This document shows, one piece after another, positions 43,779-53,297 of a stretch of 64,000 nucleotides of DNA; the stretch's first letter is position 1, and each line of letters starts with the position of its first letter. The stretch spans positions 1-64,000 of the forward strand of contig JAGXFN010000012.1 of assembly GCA_024637195.1 (NCBI GenBank), given 5' to 3'. The stretch comes from Arcobacter sp. Its GTDB lineage: Bacteria; Campylobacterota; Campylobacteria; Campylobacterales; Sulfurimonadaceae. Below the pieces are notes generated by a model. That model worked only from the letters and a program-made list of their open reading frames with translations, had not been told where the DNA came from and did not search any database. Both the position numbers and the translations under genes were made by a program.

Positions 43779-45301
43779 TTCTCATCCATCAAGCCGCGAG
43801 CAAATTGAACAGCTTCTTGCGTGATCTTGTCTCCGCTGATCATGCGCGCTATTTCGTAAACTCTCTCCTCGTCGTGAAGCATTTTTACCTCACTGTACTC
43901 TTCTCTGTGCACAAGAAAATGCTGGTCCGCCTGAGAGGTCAGTTGGGGCTGATGGGAGATAACAAAGATCTGGTAGCTCTTAGCCAGATGCGAGAGCACC
44001 TTGGCTACGCTCATCGACTCTTCGCCGCTAAGGTTCGCATCGATCTCATCGAGCATCAAGATACCCCCTTCATTGACCTGAAGACTTTTAACAGCCAACA
44101 GTGCCAGCCGAAGGCGGTTGAACTCGCCGGCGGAGACCTTTTCCAGCGCCGTGCCGTCCAGCTCTATCTCTACCCTATCCTGTCCGTACAGCGAAAGTTC
44201 GTCTTTGGCAAGGGAGATCTTTGCCGATCTCAGATACAGCTGTTTCAAAAACTCGTTAAACGACACGACTATCTTTTGAAGTGCTATTTGGCGTTGCGCC
44301 GAAAGTTTTTCAGAGCTAATGAGCACCGCTTCGTTGAGCAGACTTATTTCTGTCCGGAGGGCCTCTTTTTGCATATCAAGACTCTCGTAGTGTTCCAGTT
44401 CCTTCAGTTTTTGTTCTTTATAGGCTATAGCCTCTTCTATGCTTCCATATCGGTGTTTGAGTTCGGCTATCTGCTCGATACGTGTCAATATCTCTTCGAT
44501 ATTACATTCACCAAGCTCTACTAGACGCTCTCTTGAAGCTTCAAACTGCGCACGTAATTCATTCATCGCATCTTCAAAAAAGGATGCGTCCGTATTCAGA
44601 AGGTCAAGCGCACTTGAGACGCTGTTTTCATAGCTAAAGATCTCTTCTGCGTTCATAATGAGCTCTTCGATCTTCTCTTTTTTTGAAAGCTCTTTTTTGA
44701 TCCTCATCAGCTCTTCATCTTCACCTGCTATGGGCGAGATCAGATCGATCTTGTTGATCTCAAACTGGGCAAATTCTCGCAGTTCATGTACTTTTTTCTC
44801 TTCCTCTTCTATCCTTAAGAGCTCTTTTTTTATCTCTTTGAGGCGCAAAAACTTCTCCTGATAAGACAAGAGCTTCAGTAGATGCTCCGAATCGCTCTCA
44901 AGGCAGACCTGATCGATCATCTCCAGCAGGTTTTCATTTTTAAAATCAGAGTAGTCGCGTAGGCTTAGATGGCGTACAAAGCTTTTCGAGAGGCTTAAAA
45001 GCATCTTTTTTGAGATCGTCTGGTTGTTGACGAAGTGGCGCACTTTTTCTTTTTTGATCTGTTTGAAAATGCTCAGTTCGTCTTCTTCAATCCCGGCATC
45101 ATCAAAGTTGATAGGAAAGTTGATCGTCGCTTCGCTAAGACCGGCCTGTGCTTCCACAAGGCCCAATGAAGCAAGGATCGAGTTCATTAAAATTGATTTT
45201 CCGCTGCCGCTTGGGCCGGTAAAGACAACAAGACCTTTGGTGAACTCAAGTTCTGCCTCTTTAAAAGATAAGAAGTCGCGAAGATAAAATCGTTCAATCA
45301 T
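43769..45301 (-). CDS. recN: DNA repair protein RecN
   Basis: A 510-residue SMC-like ATPase for double-strand break repair. It has Walker A GPSGSGKSI near residue 30, a long coiled region (about 150-370), then the signature AGEFNRLRLAL and Walker B ILMLDEIDANLSGEE. It is shorter than the usual 550 residues, with a compact coiled coil. It lies five bases after nadK. Confidence 0.9.
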   Translation of the reverse strand: MIERFYLRDFLSFKEAELEFTKGLVVFTGPSGSGKSILMNSILASLGLVEAQAGLSEATINFPINFDDAGIEEDELSIFKQIKKEKVRHFVNNQTISKKMLLSLSKSFVRHLSLRDYSDFKNENLLEMIDQVCLESDSEHLLKLLSYQEKFLRLKEIKKELLRIEEEEKKVHELREFAQFEINKIDLISPIAGEDEELMRIKKELSKKEKIEELIMNAEEIFSYENSVSSALDLLNTDASFFEDAMNELRAQFEASRERLVELGECNIEEILTRIEQIAELKHRYGSIEEAIAYKEQKLKELEHYESLDMQKEALRTEISLLNEAVLISSEKLSAQRQIALQKIVVSFNEFLKQLYLRSAKISLAKDELSLYGQDRVEIELDGTALEKVSAGEFNRLRLALLAVKSLQVNEGGILMLDEIDANLSGEESMSVAKVLSHLAKSYQIFVISHQPQLTSQADQHFLVHREEYSEVKMLHDEERVYEIARMISGDKITQEAVQFARGLMDEKCV

Positions 45302-45306
45302 TCTTG

Positions 45307-46179
45307 TTATTTACCCCAATTTAGTTTTTCTTTAAGAACATCAAAATAGTTAAACTCTTCTCTGTGGATCAGTTGGGCAGACTTGCCGGAGAGTCGAATA
45401 CGGATGATGTCGTCATTACCAAAATCGTAGATATCCTGTCCATCGACTACGACCAAAGCCGAGGCATCTGTAGTTTTCATCTCAATAACAAAATGCCCCG
45501 GAAGAACGACAGGGCGCTGCGTCAGGGAGTGCGGCGAGATCGGCGTCAGAGCAAATACCTGAGTCAGAGGGAAAAGTACCGGGCCGCCGGCGGAGAGGTT
45601 GTAAGCCGTTGATCCTGTCGGAGTTGAGATAATGACCCCATCCCCATAATAGGTGTTAAACGGTTTGCCGTCGACAAAGGCATTGAAATGGACCATTTTC
45701 GAGATAGATGGCCGGGTCATGACAATATCGTTAAATGCAATAAGCTTTGTACTGCCCTCTTTGGTGATCAGCTCCGCGCGTAAGACAGCACGCTTGTCGA
45801 TACGGTAATCACCCGAAACAAGCTTCACAATAAACTCATCCAGCTCGGCCAGATCCACATCGGCTAAAAAGCCGAGTCTGCCCGCATGTATGCCAAATAC
45901 CGGTATATCGTATTCATGTGAGCGTCTGACGACGGATATCAGTGTTCCGTCGCCGCCCAAAGTTACAAGGACGTCGCTGTTTTCGCAGATCATTTCAAAG
46001 GATTGTCCCAGCATACCTATCATCTGGGCACTGTTGTTGTCCAGGGTGACCTCGATGCCATGGGCTTCAAAGCTTTTTTTCACCGAGACAAACTGCTCTT
46101 TGATCTCAGGCGATGAGGGACGAAGTATCACTCCGACTTTCTTGATCTCTTTAAGTTTCTCAATCTCGTGGTTTGTCAT
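45307..46179 (-). CDS. nadK: NAD kinase
   Basis: A 290-residue enzyme that phosphorylates NAD to NADP. The family motif LGGDGTLISVVRR is near residues 72-84, and the second block STPTGSTAYNLSAGGP lies near 185-200. The ATG at 46179 (MTNHEIEK) is chosen over a TTG three codons earlier. It is directly followed by recN, a pairing seen in many bacteria. Confidence 0.92.
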   Translation of the reverse strand: MTNHEIEKLKEIKKVGVILRPSSPEIKEQFVSVKKSFEAHGIEVTLDNNSAQMIGMLGQSFEMICENSDVLVTLGGDGTLISVVRRSHEYDIPVFGIHAGRLGFLADVDLAELDEFIVKLVSGDYRIDKRAVLRAELITKEGSTKLIAFNDIVMTRPSISKMVHFNAFVDGKPFNTYYGDGVIISTPTGSTAYNLSAGGPVLFPLTQVFALTPISPHSLTQRPVVLPGHFVIEMKTTDASALVVVDGQDIYDFGNDDIIRIRLSGKSAQLIHREEFNYFDVLKEKLNWGK

Positions 46180-46274
46180 TATCCGCAATTCATATTAAAT
46201 TTGTAGAATATTATATCTTAAGTACATCGCTATAGCAATATTTGACATTTTGCAAAATATTTGGGAGGTTAGAT

Positions 46275-46302
46275 GAAAAAGGAGGCAGCCGCAGAGGCTG
46301 TC
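46275..46302 (-). terminator. Terminator after the FTR-like gene
   Basis: On the minus strand GACAGCC and GGCTGCC form a 7-bp stem with one mismatch around a five-base loop, then TCCTTTTT. It lies ten bases after the gene's stop. Confidence 0.6.
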
Positions 46303-46311
46303 TTCGTGTAA

Positions 46312-46653
46312 CTAGCAGTCGTTGTTGGCAGCGTAATCCGGTGTACAGAAGATCCCGCAGTGGCATTTTCCACTTTCTGGGATCTCTTTTTCTATAGCAG
46401 GAGCACAAGGACAGATACGGTCATCTGCGCTCTTGTGTTTTCCGTTCTCATCTTCAACGACCATAAAGCATGGGCAAAAACGTTTTCCATAAAGCACTTT
46501 GTGACGAGCCAAGCCCATAATGACGCCTTCATTGACATCTTCCATCGGGTTGTAGACCCAACCAAACTGTTTATTCACCTTGTCTGTGAATTTTTTTGTT
46601 TTTTCTAGTTCCGCTTGAAACTCCGGCGAGCTCATATCAAGTTTTTGCATCAT
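46312..46653 (-). CDS. Ferredoxin-thioredoxin reductase catalytic subunit-like protein
   Basis: A 113-residue protein with the cysteine pattern of the FTR catalytic subunit: RFCPCF, RICPCAP and GKCHCGIFC. Four cysteines would bind a 4Fe-4S cluster and two form the redox disulfide. The canonical protein reduces thioredoxin with electrons from ferredoxin. Bacterial relatives without the variable subunit have unclear partners. The ATG at 46653 has AAAGGA seven bases upstream. An ATG 13 codons earlier (46692) lacks this. Confidence 0.78.
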   Translation of the reverse strand: MMQKLDMSSPEFQAELEKTKKFTDKVNKQFGWVYNPMEDVNEGVIMGLARHKVLYGKRFCPCFMVVEDENGKHKSADDRICPCAPAIEKEIPESGKCHCGIFCTPDYAANNDC

Positions 46654-46791
46654 TAGCTTATCCTTTAAATCGGAGGAAGTATATTGGTTCATTACTTAAA
46701 AAAACCACAAAACTTTTACGCCCTTTGGCCTTTTATAGCTAAGTTTAATGTTCGTCCGGCTCGGCAGTGAGAGATGGCCTTAAGCAAGTTA

Positions 46792-46800
46792 TGTTAAAAT
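46792..46800 (+). promoter_or_regulatory. Extended -10 promoter for aspS-adk
   Basis: TGTTAAAAT, a TGN-TANAAT type extended -10, lies 29 bases before the aspS ATG. Confidence 0.5.
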
Positions 46801-46828
46801 CACGAAAAATTTTCTGCTTAGGATGTGC

Positions 46829-48592
46829 ATGCGAACACATTATTGTACCGATATAAACGAGAGCCATATTGGCAAAGAAGTCACCGTTGCCGGCTGGGCA
46901 AACAGCCATAGAGACCATGGTGGAATCATTTTCATTGACCTTCGAGACAAGTCCGGTCTTATCCAGCTGACCTGCGACCCGGCGGATGGCAGAAATGCGC
47001 ACCAAGTGGCTGATGGCGTACGCGATGAGTTTGTTCTGATCGCCAAAGGTACGGTCCGTGCCCGCGGGGAAGGCCTCACCAACCCGCGTTTAAAAACAGG
47101 GACTATCGAGATCATCGTCGACGAATTGATCATAGAAAACCGCTCCGAGCCGGTTCCTTTTGTGATTGGCGACAACAATGTAGGCGAAGAGACGAAACTG
47201 CGCTACCGCTACCTTGAGCTTCGCAATGCAAAGACCTATGAGACGTTCCGCCTGCGCTCAAAAGCGGCAATCGCTGCACGCAACTCTTTGGATGAGCTTG
47301 GTTTCTTGGAAGTGGAAACCCCAATTTTGACAAAGTCCACTCCTGAAGGCGCACGGGACTACCTTGTCCCTTCGCGTGTGCATGAAGGAGAGTTTTATGC
47401 CCTTCCTCAATCACCGCAGCTTTTCAAACAGCTGTTGATGGTCGGCGGATTTGACAAATACTTTCAGATTGCACGCTGTTTCAGAGATGAGGACCTCCGT
47501 GCCGACCGTCAGCCTGAGTTTACGCAGATAGATGTCGAGATGAGCTTCTGTAACCAAGAAGATGTCATTGTGGTTGCAGAAAAACTTCTAGTAGATATGT
47601 TTAGTGCCTGCGGCATTGAAGTGCAGACACCTTTTCCTCGTATGACGCACACCAACGCGATGGAAAAATACGGCTCAGACAAACCCGACCTGCGCTACGG
47701 TATGGAGATGGTCGACGTTATCGACATCTTCGCCAAGTGCGACAATGAAGTCTTTACCAAGATCGCAGAGCACCCGAAAACCAATCGCATCAAGGCACTC
47801 AAAGTCACCGGAGGAGATCTCATCTTCTCCAAGCGGGAGATGAAAGGCTTTGAGGATTATGTCCGCAAGTTTGGCGCGCATGGCCTTGGCTACTTCCAGA
47901 TGAAAGAGGACGGCCTCAAAGGGCCATTGGCAAAATTCTTCCAGCAAAGCGAAATAGACGAATTGGTTTCGCGTTGCGAGCTTGAAGTCGGGGATGTCAT
48001 CTTCTTCGGAGCGGGCGAGAAAAAAGTCGTTTGGGACTATATGGGACGTTTCCGTATCTTCCTGGCGACGCACGAGAAGATGAACATCATCGATCCTGAT
48101 GCTTTTGCCTTTACCTGGGTTGTCGACTTTCCGATGTTCGAGATCGAAGACGGCCGCGTTAAAGCCCTTCACCACCCCTTCACGATGCCTGCCGATATGG
48201 ATAAAGAGCATCTTGAAGACATAGAGTCTATCGCCTACGATATCGTACTCAACGGCACAGAACTAGGCGGCGGTTCTATCCGTATACACAAAGAGGAGAT
48301 CCAGAGCAAGGTCTTTGAGATGATGGGCATAGAAGAAGAAGAGGCCCGATCAAAATTCGGATTTTTGCTTGATGCACTCAAGTTCGGTGCGCCTCCGCAT
48401 GGCGGTTTTGCTATCGGCTTTGACCGTTTGATCATGCTGATCACCAAGCAAAGCTCCATCCGTGATGTCATCGCCTTTCCAAAAACGCAAAAAGCTTCTT
48501 GTCTGCTAACAAGCGCGCCTAGCCCGGTAGACAATACCCAGCTCCGCGACCTGCACATCCGCTTAAGAGAATCAGCGAAAAAAGAGTCGTAA
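46829..48592 (+). CDS. aspS: Aspartyl-tRNA synthetase, bacterial type
   Basis: A 587-residue class II synthetase. The N-terminal OB fold ([18 protein letters not shown]) binds the anticodon. Motif 2 is near [20 protein letters not shown], the bacterial GAD insert follows, and motif 3 is [12 protein letters not shown]. In relatives lacking AsnRS this enzyme also charges tRNA(Asn) with Asp for amidation, which would fit the GluRS2 in this window. That is inferred. The ATG at 46829 with AGGA five bases upstream fits better than the ATG two codons before. Confidence 0.93.
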   Translation: MRTHYCTDINESHIGKEVTVAGWANSHRDHGGIIFIDLRDKSGLIQLTCDPADGRNAHQVADGVRDEFVLIAKGTVRARGEGLTNPRLKTGTIEIIVDELIIENRSEPVPFVIGDNNVGEETKLRYRYLELRNAKTYETFRLRSKAAIAARNSLDELGFLEVETPILTKSTPEGARDYLVPSRVHEGEFYALPQSPQLFKQLLMVGGFDKYFQIARCFRDEDLRADRQPEFTQIDVEMSFCNQEDVIVVAEKLLVDMFSACGIEVQTPFPRMTHTNAMEKYGSDKPDLRYGMEMVDVIDIFAKCDNEVFTKIAEHPKTNRIKALKVTGGDLIFSKREMKGFEDYVRKFGAHGLGYFQMKEDGLKGPLAKFFQQSEIDELVSRCELEVGDVIFFGAGEKKVVWDYMGRFRIFLATHEKMNIIDPDAFAFTWVVDFPMFEIEDGRVKALHHPFTMPADMDKEHLEDIESIAYDIVLNGTELGGGSIRIHKEEIQSKVFEMMGIEEEEARSKFGFLLDALKFGAPPHGGFAIGFDRLIMLITKQSSIRDVIAFPKTQKASCLLTSAPSPVDNTQLRDLHIRLRESAKKES

Positions 48593-49164
48593 TGAAACAG
48601 CTCATCCTAATCATCGGCGCTCCGGGCTCAGGCAAGACGACCGATGCCGAGTTGATTGCGGCAAAAAATGCAGACAGTATCACCCACTACTCCACAGGAG
48701 ATCTGCTTCGCGCTGAAGTTGCATCGCAAAGCGAACGCGGCAAGTTCATAGACAGTTTTATCTCAAAGGGCAACATCGTTCCTATCGAGATCGCCATAGA
48801 GACGATTATCTCTGCCATCAAGGCAAGCCCGATGGACACGATCATCATCGACGGCTACCCACGCTCACACGAGCAGATGAACGCGCTTGACAAATACCTC
48901 TGCAACGAAGAGCAGATTGAGCTTATCAGCGTTATCGAGGTCGAGGTGAGCGAAGAGACCGCACGCGACAGAGTGCTTGGCCGTGCACGCGGCAATGATG
49001 ACAACAACGAGGTCTTCAATAACCGCATGCGGGTCTATCTCGAGCCCTTGGCAGACATCCAGGCCTTTTATAGCGAAAAAGGTCTTTTGAGCAATATCAG
49101 CGGCGAATCTTCTATCGAAGAGGTTGTCTCGGAGATGGAAGCATTTATTAAAAGCAAATTATAA
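48592..49164 (+). CDS. adk: Adenylate kinase
   Basis: A 190-residue enzyme that converts AMP and ATP to two ADP. The P-loop GAPGSGKTT is at residues 8-16, the AMP-binding part has [13 protein letters not shown], and [13 protein letters not shown] follows. The LID is the short form. Its ATG overlaps the aspS stop by one base (TAATG). Confidence 0.92.
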   Translation: MKQLILIIGAPGSGKTTDAELIAAKNADSITHYSTGDLLRAEVASQSERGKFIDSFISKGNIVPIEIAIETIISAIKASPMDTIIIDGYPRSHEQMNALDKYLCNEEQIELISVIEVEVSEETARDRVLGRARGNDDNNEVFNNRMRVYLEPLADIQAFYSEKGLLSNISGESSIEEVVSEMEAFIKSKL

Positions 49165-49196
49165 ACCAGCTGTTTTCTCCCTATATTTAAGAGCTT

Positions 49197-49230
49197 GATT
49201 TTACTATATAACTTACTATATAGTAAAATC
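49197..49230. repeat. Perfect 14-bp inverted repeat
   Basis: GATTTTACTATATA (49197-49210) and TATATAGTAAAATC (49217-49230) pair perfectly with a six-base spacer. It lies 33 bases after adk and 40 bases before the GIY-YIG gene. It may be a terminator for adk or an operator for a dimeric regulator. The AT-rich arms and absence of a U-run do not decide it. Confidence 0.6.
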
Positions 49231-49269
49231 CAAGTCCACAGACTTTCGATAAATTTGCAAAAGAACGGT

Positions 49270-49563
49270 ATGCCTATGAGTCCAGCCACAGCATCGCAGC
49301 AAGAGCAACTTCCCTATTCTGTTTATATCGTTGAGTGCAGTGACGGGACCTTGTATACCGGGATCGCCAAGGATATAGACAAGCGCCTTGAAGAGCATAA
49401 CGGCACCGATAAGGGCGCAAAATACACCAAGACCCGCCGTCCGGTGACGCTGCTCTACAGTGAAGCGGCCGAGGACAGAAGTGCCGCTTCAAAACGCGAA
49501 TACGCCATCAAAAAACTCTCCCGTCAGGAAAAACTCGATCTCATCGGCACAAAAGAGCCATAA
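49270..49563 (+). CDS. GIY-YIG endonuclease-domain protein
   Basis: A 97-residue protein consisting of one GIY-YIG domain of the YhbQ/UPF0213 type. It shows YSVYIVECSDGTLYTGIAKDIDKRLEEHN, with the catalytic Tyr and Arg, and a later GAKYTKTRRPVTLLYSE. Family members have nuclease folds and poorly known roles. The start is set at 49270. Another ATG lies two codons later. The open frame extends into the palindrome upstream, which is not credible as coding. Confidence 0.8.
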   Translation: MPMSPATASQQEQLPYSVYIVECSDGTLYTGIAKDIDKRLEEHNGTDKGAKYTKTRRPVTLLYSEAAEDRSAASKREYAIKKLSRQEKLDLIGTKEP

Positions 49564-49576
49564 GCGCAAAATAGTG

Positions 49577-49585
49577 TGCTATAAT
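49577..49585 (+). promoter_or_regulatory. Extended -10 promoter for rpsU
   Basis: TGCTATAAT, a perfect extended -10, lies 39 bases before the rpsU ATG. Confidence 0.55.
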
Positions 49586-49623
49586 TGCGGCCTAATAATA
49601 ATTAGAGAAAGAAGGTGAATGCA

Positions 49624-49836
49624 ATGCCAGGTGTTATCCTAAAATCTGATGATAACTTTGAAGCTGCATATCGTCGTTTCAAGAAACAAACAGACAGAAA
49701 TCTGATTGTTACTGAAGCACGTGCTCGACGTTTCCATGAAACAGATACAGACAAGCGCAAAAAAGAGAAAATCACGACTCGCAAGAAAATTCTTAAACGT
49801 CTTTTCATGATGAGACGCTACGAATCTCGTTTATAA
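49624..49836 (+). CDS. rpsU: 30S ribosomal protein S21
   Basis: A 70-residue basic protein with the family pattern [21 protein letters not shown] at its N-terminus and Lys/Arg-rich helices after it. S21 helps the small subunit start translation. The ATG at 49624 has GAAGG upstream. The GTG three codons earlier is open but would overlap that site. A hairpin follows the gene. Confidence 0.95.
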   Translation: MPGVILKSDDNFEAAYRRFKKQTDRNLIVTEARARRFHETDTDKRKKEKITTRKKILKRLFMMRRYESRL

Positions 49837-49857
49837 TCCCAAAGGGAATATACTCCT

Positions 49858-49877
49858 TCAAAGCCTCCGGGCTTTGA
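49858..49877 (+). terminator. Hairpin after rpsU
   Basis: TCAAAGCC and GGCTTTGA form a perfect 8-bp stem with a four-base loop, 21 bases after the stop codon. Only a weak T-rich tail follows. Confidence 0.5.
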
Positions 49878-49958
49878 TTCGTCCTTACCGTTAAACTCCC
49901 ATCCCCTGATTACTCCCTATAATTAATTCATTTATAAACAACCTTATGTAACGATGTT

Positions 49959-49967
49959 TGTTATAAT
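49959..49967 (+). promoter_or_regulatory. Extended -10 promoter for the OYE gene
   Basis: TGTTATAAT, a perfect extended -10, lies 17 bases before the ATG at 49985. Confidence 0.55.
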
Positions 49968-49984
49968 TTAACAAGGAGTTATTT

Positions 49985-51061
49985 ATGGATCTCTTTTCAC
50001 AGATTAAGATCGGACCCCTTACCTGTAAAAACCGGATAGTTATGGCGCCCATGACGCGATGCCGCGCTGACGAAGGAAATGTGCCTACAGAGCTGATGGC
50101 TAGATACTATTCTCAGAGGGCCTCTGCCGGACTTATTATCTCCGAGGCTTCCCAGATCTCTACCTTAGGTATCGGGTATCCCTCAACACCCGGCATTCAT
50201 ACCTCAGAGCAGGTGCAGGGATGGAAAAAAGTCACTCAGGCCGTACATGAGAAAGAAGGCCATATATTTTTGCAGCTTTGGCATGTCGGACGCATCTCTC
50301 ATCCCTCTTATCATAACGGCGACCTCCCTGTTGCACCTTCGGCTATCAAACCCGCAGGCGAAACAGCGACCTATGAGGGAATGAAGCCCTTTGTCACGCC
50401 GCGAGCACTTGAGACAGAGGAGATAAAAGGCATTGTCTCTGAATACGCCACAGGTGCTAAAAATGCCATCGAAGCGGGTTTTGACGGCGTAGAGATCCAT
50501 TCGGCAAATGGCTATCTGCTGGATCAGTTTTTGCGTGACGGTACCAACAAACGCAGCGATATCTACGGCGGCAGCATTGAGAACAGAAGCCGATTTCTTT
50601 TCGAAGTCATTCAGGCAGTAAGCGCTGCTATAGGAGCCGACAGAGTCGGTCTAAGGCTCTCTCCAAGCGGCACTTTCAATGATATGGATGACTCAAACCC
50701 GGAAGAACATTTCACCTACGTCTGTCACAAGCTCAATGATTTCAATCTTGCCTATTTACATATTATTGATGCTCTTGAAGGCGATAAACGCCATGGAGCG
50801 AATGTTGTTGATCTCTCACTCTTGCGGGATTCATTTCATGGCGTGTTTGTGGCTAACGGAGGATATGACAAGGAGCGGGCAAATCTCTGCATACAAAACG
50901 GTCTGTGTGATGCGGTCTCTTTCGGGACACTTTTTATTGCAAACCCTGATCTGCCTGAACGCTTCAAAGCCGATGCCGAACTCAACAAAGCGGATTCTCA
51001 AACTTTTTACACTTCAGGGAAGGAAGGATATACCGACTATCCTAAAATGAATGATCTGTGA
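49985..51061 (+). CDS. Old Yellow Enzyme-family alkene reductase
   Basis: A 358-residue FMN-dependent oxidoreductase that reduces activated C=C bonds with NAD(P)H. The N-terminal FMN segment is NRIVMAPMTRCRADEG, the active-site part is LQLWHVGRISHPSY, and GFDGVEIHSANGYLLDQFLRDGTNKR (split by a typical HxxN active-site pair) is diagnostic of the NemA/XenB group. AAGGAG sits before the ATG. Natural substrate is unknown. Detoxification of electrophiles is the usual inference. Confidence 0.88.
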   Translation: MDLFSQIKIGPLTCKNRIVMAPMTRCRADEGNVPTELMARYYSQRASAGLIISEASQISTLGIGYPSTPGIHTSEQVQGWKKVTQAVHEKEGHIFLQLWHVGRISHPSYHNGDLPVAPSAIKPAGETATYEGMKPFVTPRALETEEIKGIVSEYATGAKNAIEAGFDGVEIHSANGYLLDQFLRDGTNKRSDIYGGSIENRSRFLFEVIQAVSAAIGADRVGLRLSPSGTFNDMDDSNPEEHFTYVCHKLNDFNLAYLHIIDALEGDKRHGANVVDLSLLRDSFHGVFVANGGYDKERANLCIQNGLCDAVSFGTLFIANPDLPERFKADAELNKADSQTFYTSGKEGYTDYPKMNDL

Positions 51062-51070
51062 TATAACAGC

Positions 51071-51703
51071 TTAGCGTTCAAAGCGGTCGATGATCCACTT
51101 GCGGATTTCACGCAGCTCATCGGCAGCTATCGTATGGGCCTTGTGATAGGCTCTGAATTCCAGTCCAAAACCGCCTTTTTGCAGCAGCTCTACCTGAGTG
51201 CGGCTTGTTTCAAAAGGGAGAACATCATCTTCATAGCCATGGGTACAGAGCCAGCGTTTTGGGTCTAGTTTTGGGTTCATCTCGCTCAGCAGTTTCTGTG
51301 CATCATAGATATAACCGCTGACTGCGATGTATCCGGCCAGAAGTTTGTCATAGCGTGCGCCGAACTCGAAGGTCAAAAGACTTCCCTGCGAAAAGCCGAA
51401 AAGTATGGTTTGCGAAGGCTCATATTCCTCTTCAAAGAGCAGGTCCAAGAGCTGTGTCAAGATTTCGCGCGAGTACGCTATGCCCGGAAGCTGTTTGGGC
51501 GGTAAATCGTACCAGGAAAAGCCGCCATAGTACTCTATAGGAGCATTGAGAAGAAGGTAGTTGAGATCTTCAATGCCCAGTTCCTGGGGAAGAAACCGGA
51601 ACCCCTCCGCCGAATCTCCCCGTCCGTGCAGGACGATCATCAGCTTTTTTGAGGGGAATTTTGAAGGGAAAAACAGGCTGTCCAGAGGAAGATCTGTGGG
51701 CAT
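51071..51703 (-). CDS. Phospholipase/carboxylesterase-family hydrolase
   Basis: A 210-residue alpha/beta hydrolase. The oxyanion region is LHGRGDSAEGF, the nucleophile lies in GFSQGSLL, and the catalytic Asp (YEDDVLPF) and His (YHKAHTI) follow in order. It matches the short esterase group related to YpfH. The ATG at 51703 shares a base with the stop of the gene before it (TAATG), so the two are coupled. Confidence 0.82.
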   Translation of the reverse strand: MPTDLPLDSLFFPSKFPSKKLMIVLHGRGDSAEGFRFLPQELGIEDLNYLLLNAPIEYYGGFSWYDLPPKQLPGIAYSREILTQLLDLLFEEEYEPSQTILFGFSQGSLLTFEFGARYDKLLAGYIAVSGYIYDAQKLLSEMNPKLDPKRWLCTHGYEDDVLPFETSRTQVELLQKGGFGLEFRAYHKAHTIAADELREIRKWIIDRFER

Positions 51704-52017
51704 TATTCCTCTTCCAAAGCTCTTATGTCTTTTAGTATCTCTCGGCATTCAGCCAAGTTTTCTTCGCACTCTTCTTCGTCCATCTCACCTGTTTCAGCCT
51801 CAAAGGCCATCTCTTCAAACTCTTTTTTCATCTCTTGAGCCTCTTTGAACTCGGCCTTGTCCTCATCAGAAGCGCTTTTGTTTTCAGCGATCTCTTCAAA
51901 CATCTCGTCGATCACAGCTTCGATCTCAGGCAAGATCTCTTCTCTTAATATCTTGATCAGTTCTTCGGCTTTAGTAGAAACATCGGCTTTGCCGACCGCC
52001 TTGTCTTGTTTAGTCAT
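51703..52017 (-). CDS. Acidic coiled-coil protein of unknown function
   Basis: A 104-residue soluble protein in which about a third of residues are Glu or Asp. Long helices with heptad-like spacing run from about 15 to 100. I do not recognise a family. It is coupled to the esterase gene by the TAATG overlap. Highly acidic small proteins sometimes act as chaperones or inhibitors, but nothing here selects a function. Confidence 0.55.
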   Translation of the reverse strand: MTKQDKAVGKADVSTKAEELIKILREEILPEIEAVIDEMFEEIAENKSASDEDKAEFKEAQEMKKEFEEMAFEAETGEMDEEECEENLAECREILKDIRALEEE

Positions 52018-52057
52018 TGCACATCCTTTATTTTTTAAAATTATAGCTATTTCTTGG

Positions 52058-53227
52058 TTACATTCCCGGAAGTCGCGGAAACTTTCCGAGTTTGCTCAAA
52101 CGGCAGTACTCTCCCCATAAACGCTTCAGCCAGTGACCGACGATGGGCAGAGGGATAATGAAGGCTTTTTTGTCATCTCTGTAGACGAAACCTGCCCCGT
52201 CACCGCTGTCCATAATGCACAAGATATTAAGGTGTTCCGCATAGCCTTTTCGCGCAGGAAGTCTTTTCTGCTTTGCCATGATGTTGAAAGCGGTGTTTTT
52301 TGCCATCACTTCGGCAAGGTGTCCCTGTTTGGCACGCCACTCCGGACCCTCAAGCGCAGCCGAATCGCCGACGGCATAAATGTCCTCGCATCCTGCTACT
52401 TCGCAAAAGTCATTGATCATTACAAAGCCCGCATCGTTTTGAGGAAGATCAGAGGCAATGATTACCTCATGGCCGTTTCCTGCAGGGATAAACATCGTAA
52501 AATCGCTCTCTACCCTGCTCTCATCTTCAAAGGTGATCCCGTCTGCTTCGAAGGATTTTATCTTTTTTCCAAAAGATTTACGCGCTCCGGCACGCTCGAA
52601 CATTTTCTCCATCATGGCCAAAGATTTCTCACCCAAACGCGCACCCGGCTTTGGCATCGGTGCGAACATGATAAGTTCGAAGTTATGGCGAATTCCTTTT
52701 TTTCTTAACATCGCATCTACATTGAAAAGCATCTCAAAAGCAGGACCGCCGCGCACGGCGCTGGTGTCTTTTGGATTGCCGCCAAAACCAAAGGCGATCT
52801 TTCCTGAGCCCTTTTCCACCAAGGCCTTTATGCGTGCGCGTATCGCAAGCGAGTCTTCGGGAGCGCCGGAGATGGAGAGTGTGTTCTCAATCCCTGGATG
52901 TTTCATCTTCCCCGCACCCATGGCAACCACAAGAGAGTCGTAGCCGCTCATTACCCTGCCACTTTGCAGTTTCACCTCTTTACTCTGTGCTGCTATAGCA
53001 CTCACGCCGTCAATCACAAGCTCGAAACCGTGCGCTTTTTGAAGTGCCTTGAGGTCAATGCAGCTCTTTTCAAACGAGCTCTTGCCTGTGGGTATCCAGA
53101 TGGATGTCGGATAGATATAGAAGAACTCCCTGTCGCTGACCAGAGTCACCTCATACCCATTTTTACGCAGATGTATGGCGGTATCTATGCCGGCGAATCC
53201 GCCGCCCAGGATTAAAACTTTTTGCAC
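52058..53227 (-). CDS. SQR/NDH-2 superfamily flavoprotein
   Basis: A 389-residue FAD-dependent oxidoreductase with the N-terminal ILGGGFAGIDTA motif and an internal VYAVGDSAAL-type FAD contact (CEDIYAVGDSAAL). The overall layout, including GGNPKDTSAVRGGPAFEM and a C-terminal ILCIMDSGDGAGFVY, resembles sulfide:quinone oxidoreductase relatives. The central active cysteine of classical SQR is replaced around the RGGPAFE segment, while Cys in ILCIMDSG is kept. It may oxidise another sulfur compound or act as a quinone reductase. Classical SQR activity is uncertain. Confidence 0.7.
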   Translation of the reverse strand: MQKVLILGGGFAGIDTAIHLRKNGYEVTLVSDREFFYIYPTSIWIPTGKSSFEKSCIDLKALQKAHGFELVIDGVSAIAAQSKEVKLQSGRVMSGYDSLVVAMGAGKMKHPGIENTLSISGAPEDSLAIRARIKALVEKGSGKIAFGFGGNPKDTSAVRGGPAFEMLFNVDAMLRKKGIRHNFELIMFAPMPKPGARLGEKSLAMMEKMFERAGARKSFGKKIKSFEADGITFEDESRVESDFTMFIPAGNGHEVIIASDLPQNDAGFVMINDFCEVAGCEDIYAVGDSAALEGPEWRAKQGHLAEVMAKNTAFNIMAKQKRLPARKGYAEHLNILCIMDSGDGAGFVYRDDKKAFIIPLPIVGHWLKRLWGEYCRLSKLGKFPRLPGM

Positions 53228-53297
53228 AATTCGTTCCCAATCTTATGAATATTATTTTTTTTAGTAATAATACTATTTTTATGAAACAAGGTCAACC

